A stretch of DNA of 5,152 nucleotides from Thermoguttaceae bacterium. GTDB taxonomy: Bacteria > Planctomycetota > Planctomycetia > Pirellulales > Thermoguttaceae. A program made the translations under genes and the position numbers. The stretch's first letter is position 1, and each line of letters begins with the position of its first letter. This document shows positions 4,658-5,152 of the stretch, piece after piece. The notes beneath the pieces are model-generated. The model ran no database searches. It was not told where the DNA came from and worked only from the letters and a program-made list of their open reading frames with translations. The DNA is taken from assembly GCA_017549085.1 (NCBI GenBank), contig JAFYVO010000387.1:1-5152 (forward strand), given 5' to 3'.

Positions 4658-5152
4658 TTGTCCCCCTCCGACGCCGCCAACAACGCGCCCTCTTCTTTCG
4701 AAATTCCGCCTTCCCGATTTTTCCCGCCGGTCGAAGCGGCCGAATCGGACGGGCTTCTCGGGATCGCCTTCGACGGCGCGCTCCACCCCGACTTAATCGT
4801 CGACGCGCTCGTTCACGGGATCTTCCCTTGGCCTTTCACCGTTCCGGAAAACGTCGGCGGGCCCGCTTTTGAAGACAACGGCGACTTCGACGACGAAGAA
4901 GACGACGAGTTTGAAGAGTTCGACGACGCGGACGATTGGGACGAAGACGACGATTACGAAGACTTTGACGACGAAGACGCGGACGATTTCGCCGTTTTTG
5001 ACGAAAAGGCCGACGCCGCCGACGCGCTTTTCGACGCTCTTTCGCCGCGTTGCCGCGACGCCGTTTGGGAAGGTTTCGACGCTTCCTCGCTCCTCCGTCT
5101 CGGCGAACTCCGCGTCGCGCCGCCCCAACCCAACCAACCCAACCAACCCAAC
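4658..5152 (+). CDS. aat: Leucyl/phenylalanyl-tRNA-protein transferase, 3'-truncated by the window, with a long acidic insertion
   Basis: The frame is open from TTG 4658 to the last base, 165 codons. The N-terminus FFPPVEAAESDGLLGIAFDG (21-40) followed by LHPDLIVDALVHGIFPWPF (42-60) matches the start of Aat, where E. coli has [20 protein letters not shown] and then QRGIFPWF. W58 equals the substrate-contacting W49 of the E. coli enzyme. Aat transfers Leu or Phe from tRNA to proteins with N-terminal Arg or Lys, marking them for ClpS-ClpAP. The GGD of the family reads AFDG here. Normally ILWWSPDPR follows FPW within about ten residues. Instead at least 105 residues intervene without that motif: an acidic block (71-110, 29 of 40 Asp/Glu), an Ala/Asp-rich stretch, a segment ALSPRCRDAVWEGFDASSLL (127-146), then a Gln-Pro-Asn repeat at the window end. 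The acceptor-transfer GNAT-like domain must lie beyond the window, so catalytic integrity cannot be judged. A coding loop insertion is favoured; a frameshift or truncation is not excluded. Start choice rests on GGAG 8 bases upstream. Confidence 0.82.
   Translation, partial: MSPSDAANNAPSSFEIPPSRFFPPVEAAESDGLLGIAFDGALHPDLIVDALVHGIFPWPFTVPENVGGPAFEDNGDFDDEEDDEFEEFDDADDWDEDDDYEDFDDEDADDFAVFDEKADAADALFDALSPRCRDAVWEGFDASSLLRLGELRVAPPQPNQPNQPN
5126..5152 (+). repeat. Tandem repeat CAACCCAAC x3 encoding (Gln-Pro-Asn)3, running into the window end
   Basis: Three exact 9-base copies occupy the last 27 bases, in frame with aat, each encoding Gln-Pro-Asn. The array may continue past the window. The exact identity, including third codon positions, suggests recent slippage-type expansion rather than old protein repetition. 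Confidence 0.85.

Noticed and set aside
4793..5146. Minus-strand frame whose translation is Val/Phe-rich and resembles a membrane protein
   Set aside because: Antisense of Asp/Glu codons gives Val/Phe/Leu automatically. The + strand frame encodes the Aat N-terminus.
5126..5152. CRISPR array or telomere-like repeat at the window end
   Set aside because: Units are 9 bases without spacers and lie in frame within aat. This is a coding tandem repeat.

Overview
The window looks like chromosomal DNA of a planctomycete-like bacterium. This is an inference from the G+C-rich, strongly biased coding sequence (Asp GAC, Val GTC, Ser TCG, Leu CTC preferred over CTG), the AT-richer spacers between genes, and the mix of protein families. 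No rRNA or clade-specific marker is present, so the assignment is tentative. All five genes are on the + strand. No mobile element, CRISPR array or RNA gene was recognised.

Layout: (1) 1-675, the 3' part of a class I glutamine-amidotransferase-like protein (peptidase C26 / PuuD type) in which the nucleophilic cysteine position reads glycine. (2) 676-939, a spacer with two hairpins, the second followed by a T-rich stretch just before the next ribosome-binding site. (3) 940-2256, a complete divergent homologue of anhydro-N-acetylmuramic acid kinase (AnmK) whose nucleotide- and substrate-binding motifs are nearly all replaced while the fold-defining sequence is kept. (4) 2257-2695, a 439-base spacer with a dyad, a good intrinsic terminator, an A/T palindrome, a sigma70-type promoter and a leader hairpin. 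(5) 2696-3043, a HINT-branch HIT protein with an intact His triad. (6) 3133-4536, an M20 metallo-dipeptidase with every metal ligand intact, followed by a terminator. (7) 4658 to the window end, the 5' part of leucyl/phenylalanyl-tRNA-protein transferase (aat), starting at TTG and carrying a very acidic insertion that ends in a (Gln-Pro-Asn)n repeat at the window edge.

Functionally, the HIT protein and the dipeptidase are ordinary housekeeping enzymes and may share a transcript from the promoter near 2514-2542 to the terminator near 4569-4625. The transferase would act in N-degron protein turnover. A link with the dipeptidase through peptide degradation is possible, but only adjacency supports it.

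The unusual content is three proteins. Two neighbouring genes encode proteins that look like catalytically dead relatives of known enzymes (an amidotransferase and a sugar kinase) with otherwise well-conserved frameworks. The third is an aat with a long acidic insertion directly after its FPW motif. I see no evidence for a defence island or another multi-gene novel system. The pseudoenzyme pair and the modified transferase are the best candidates for undescribed biology.
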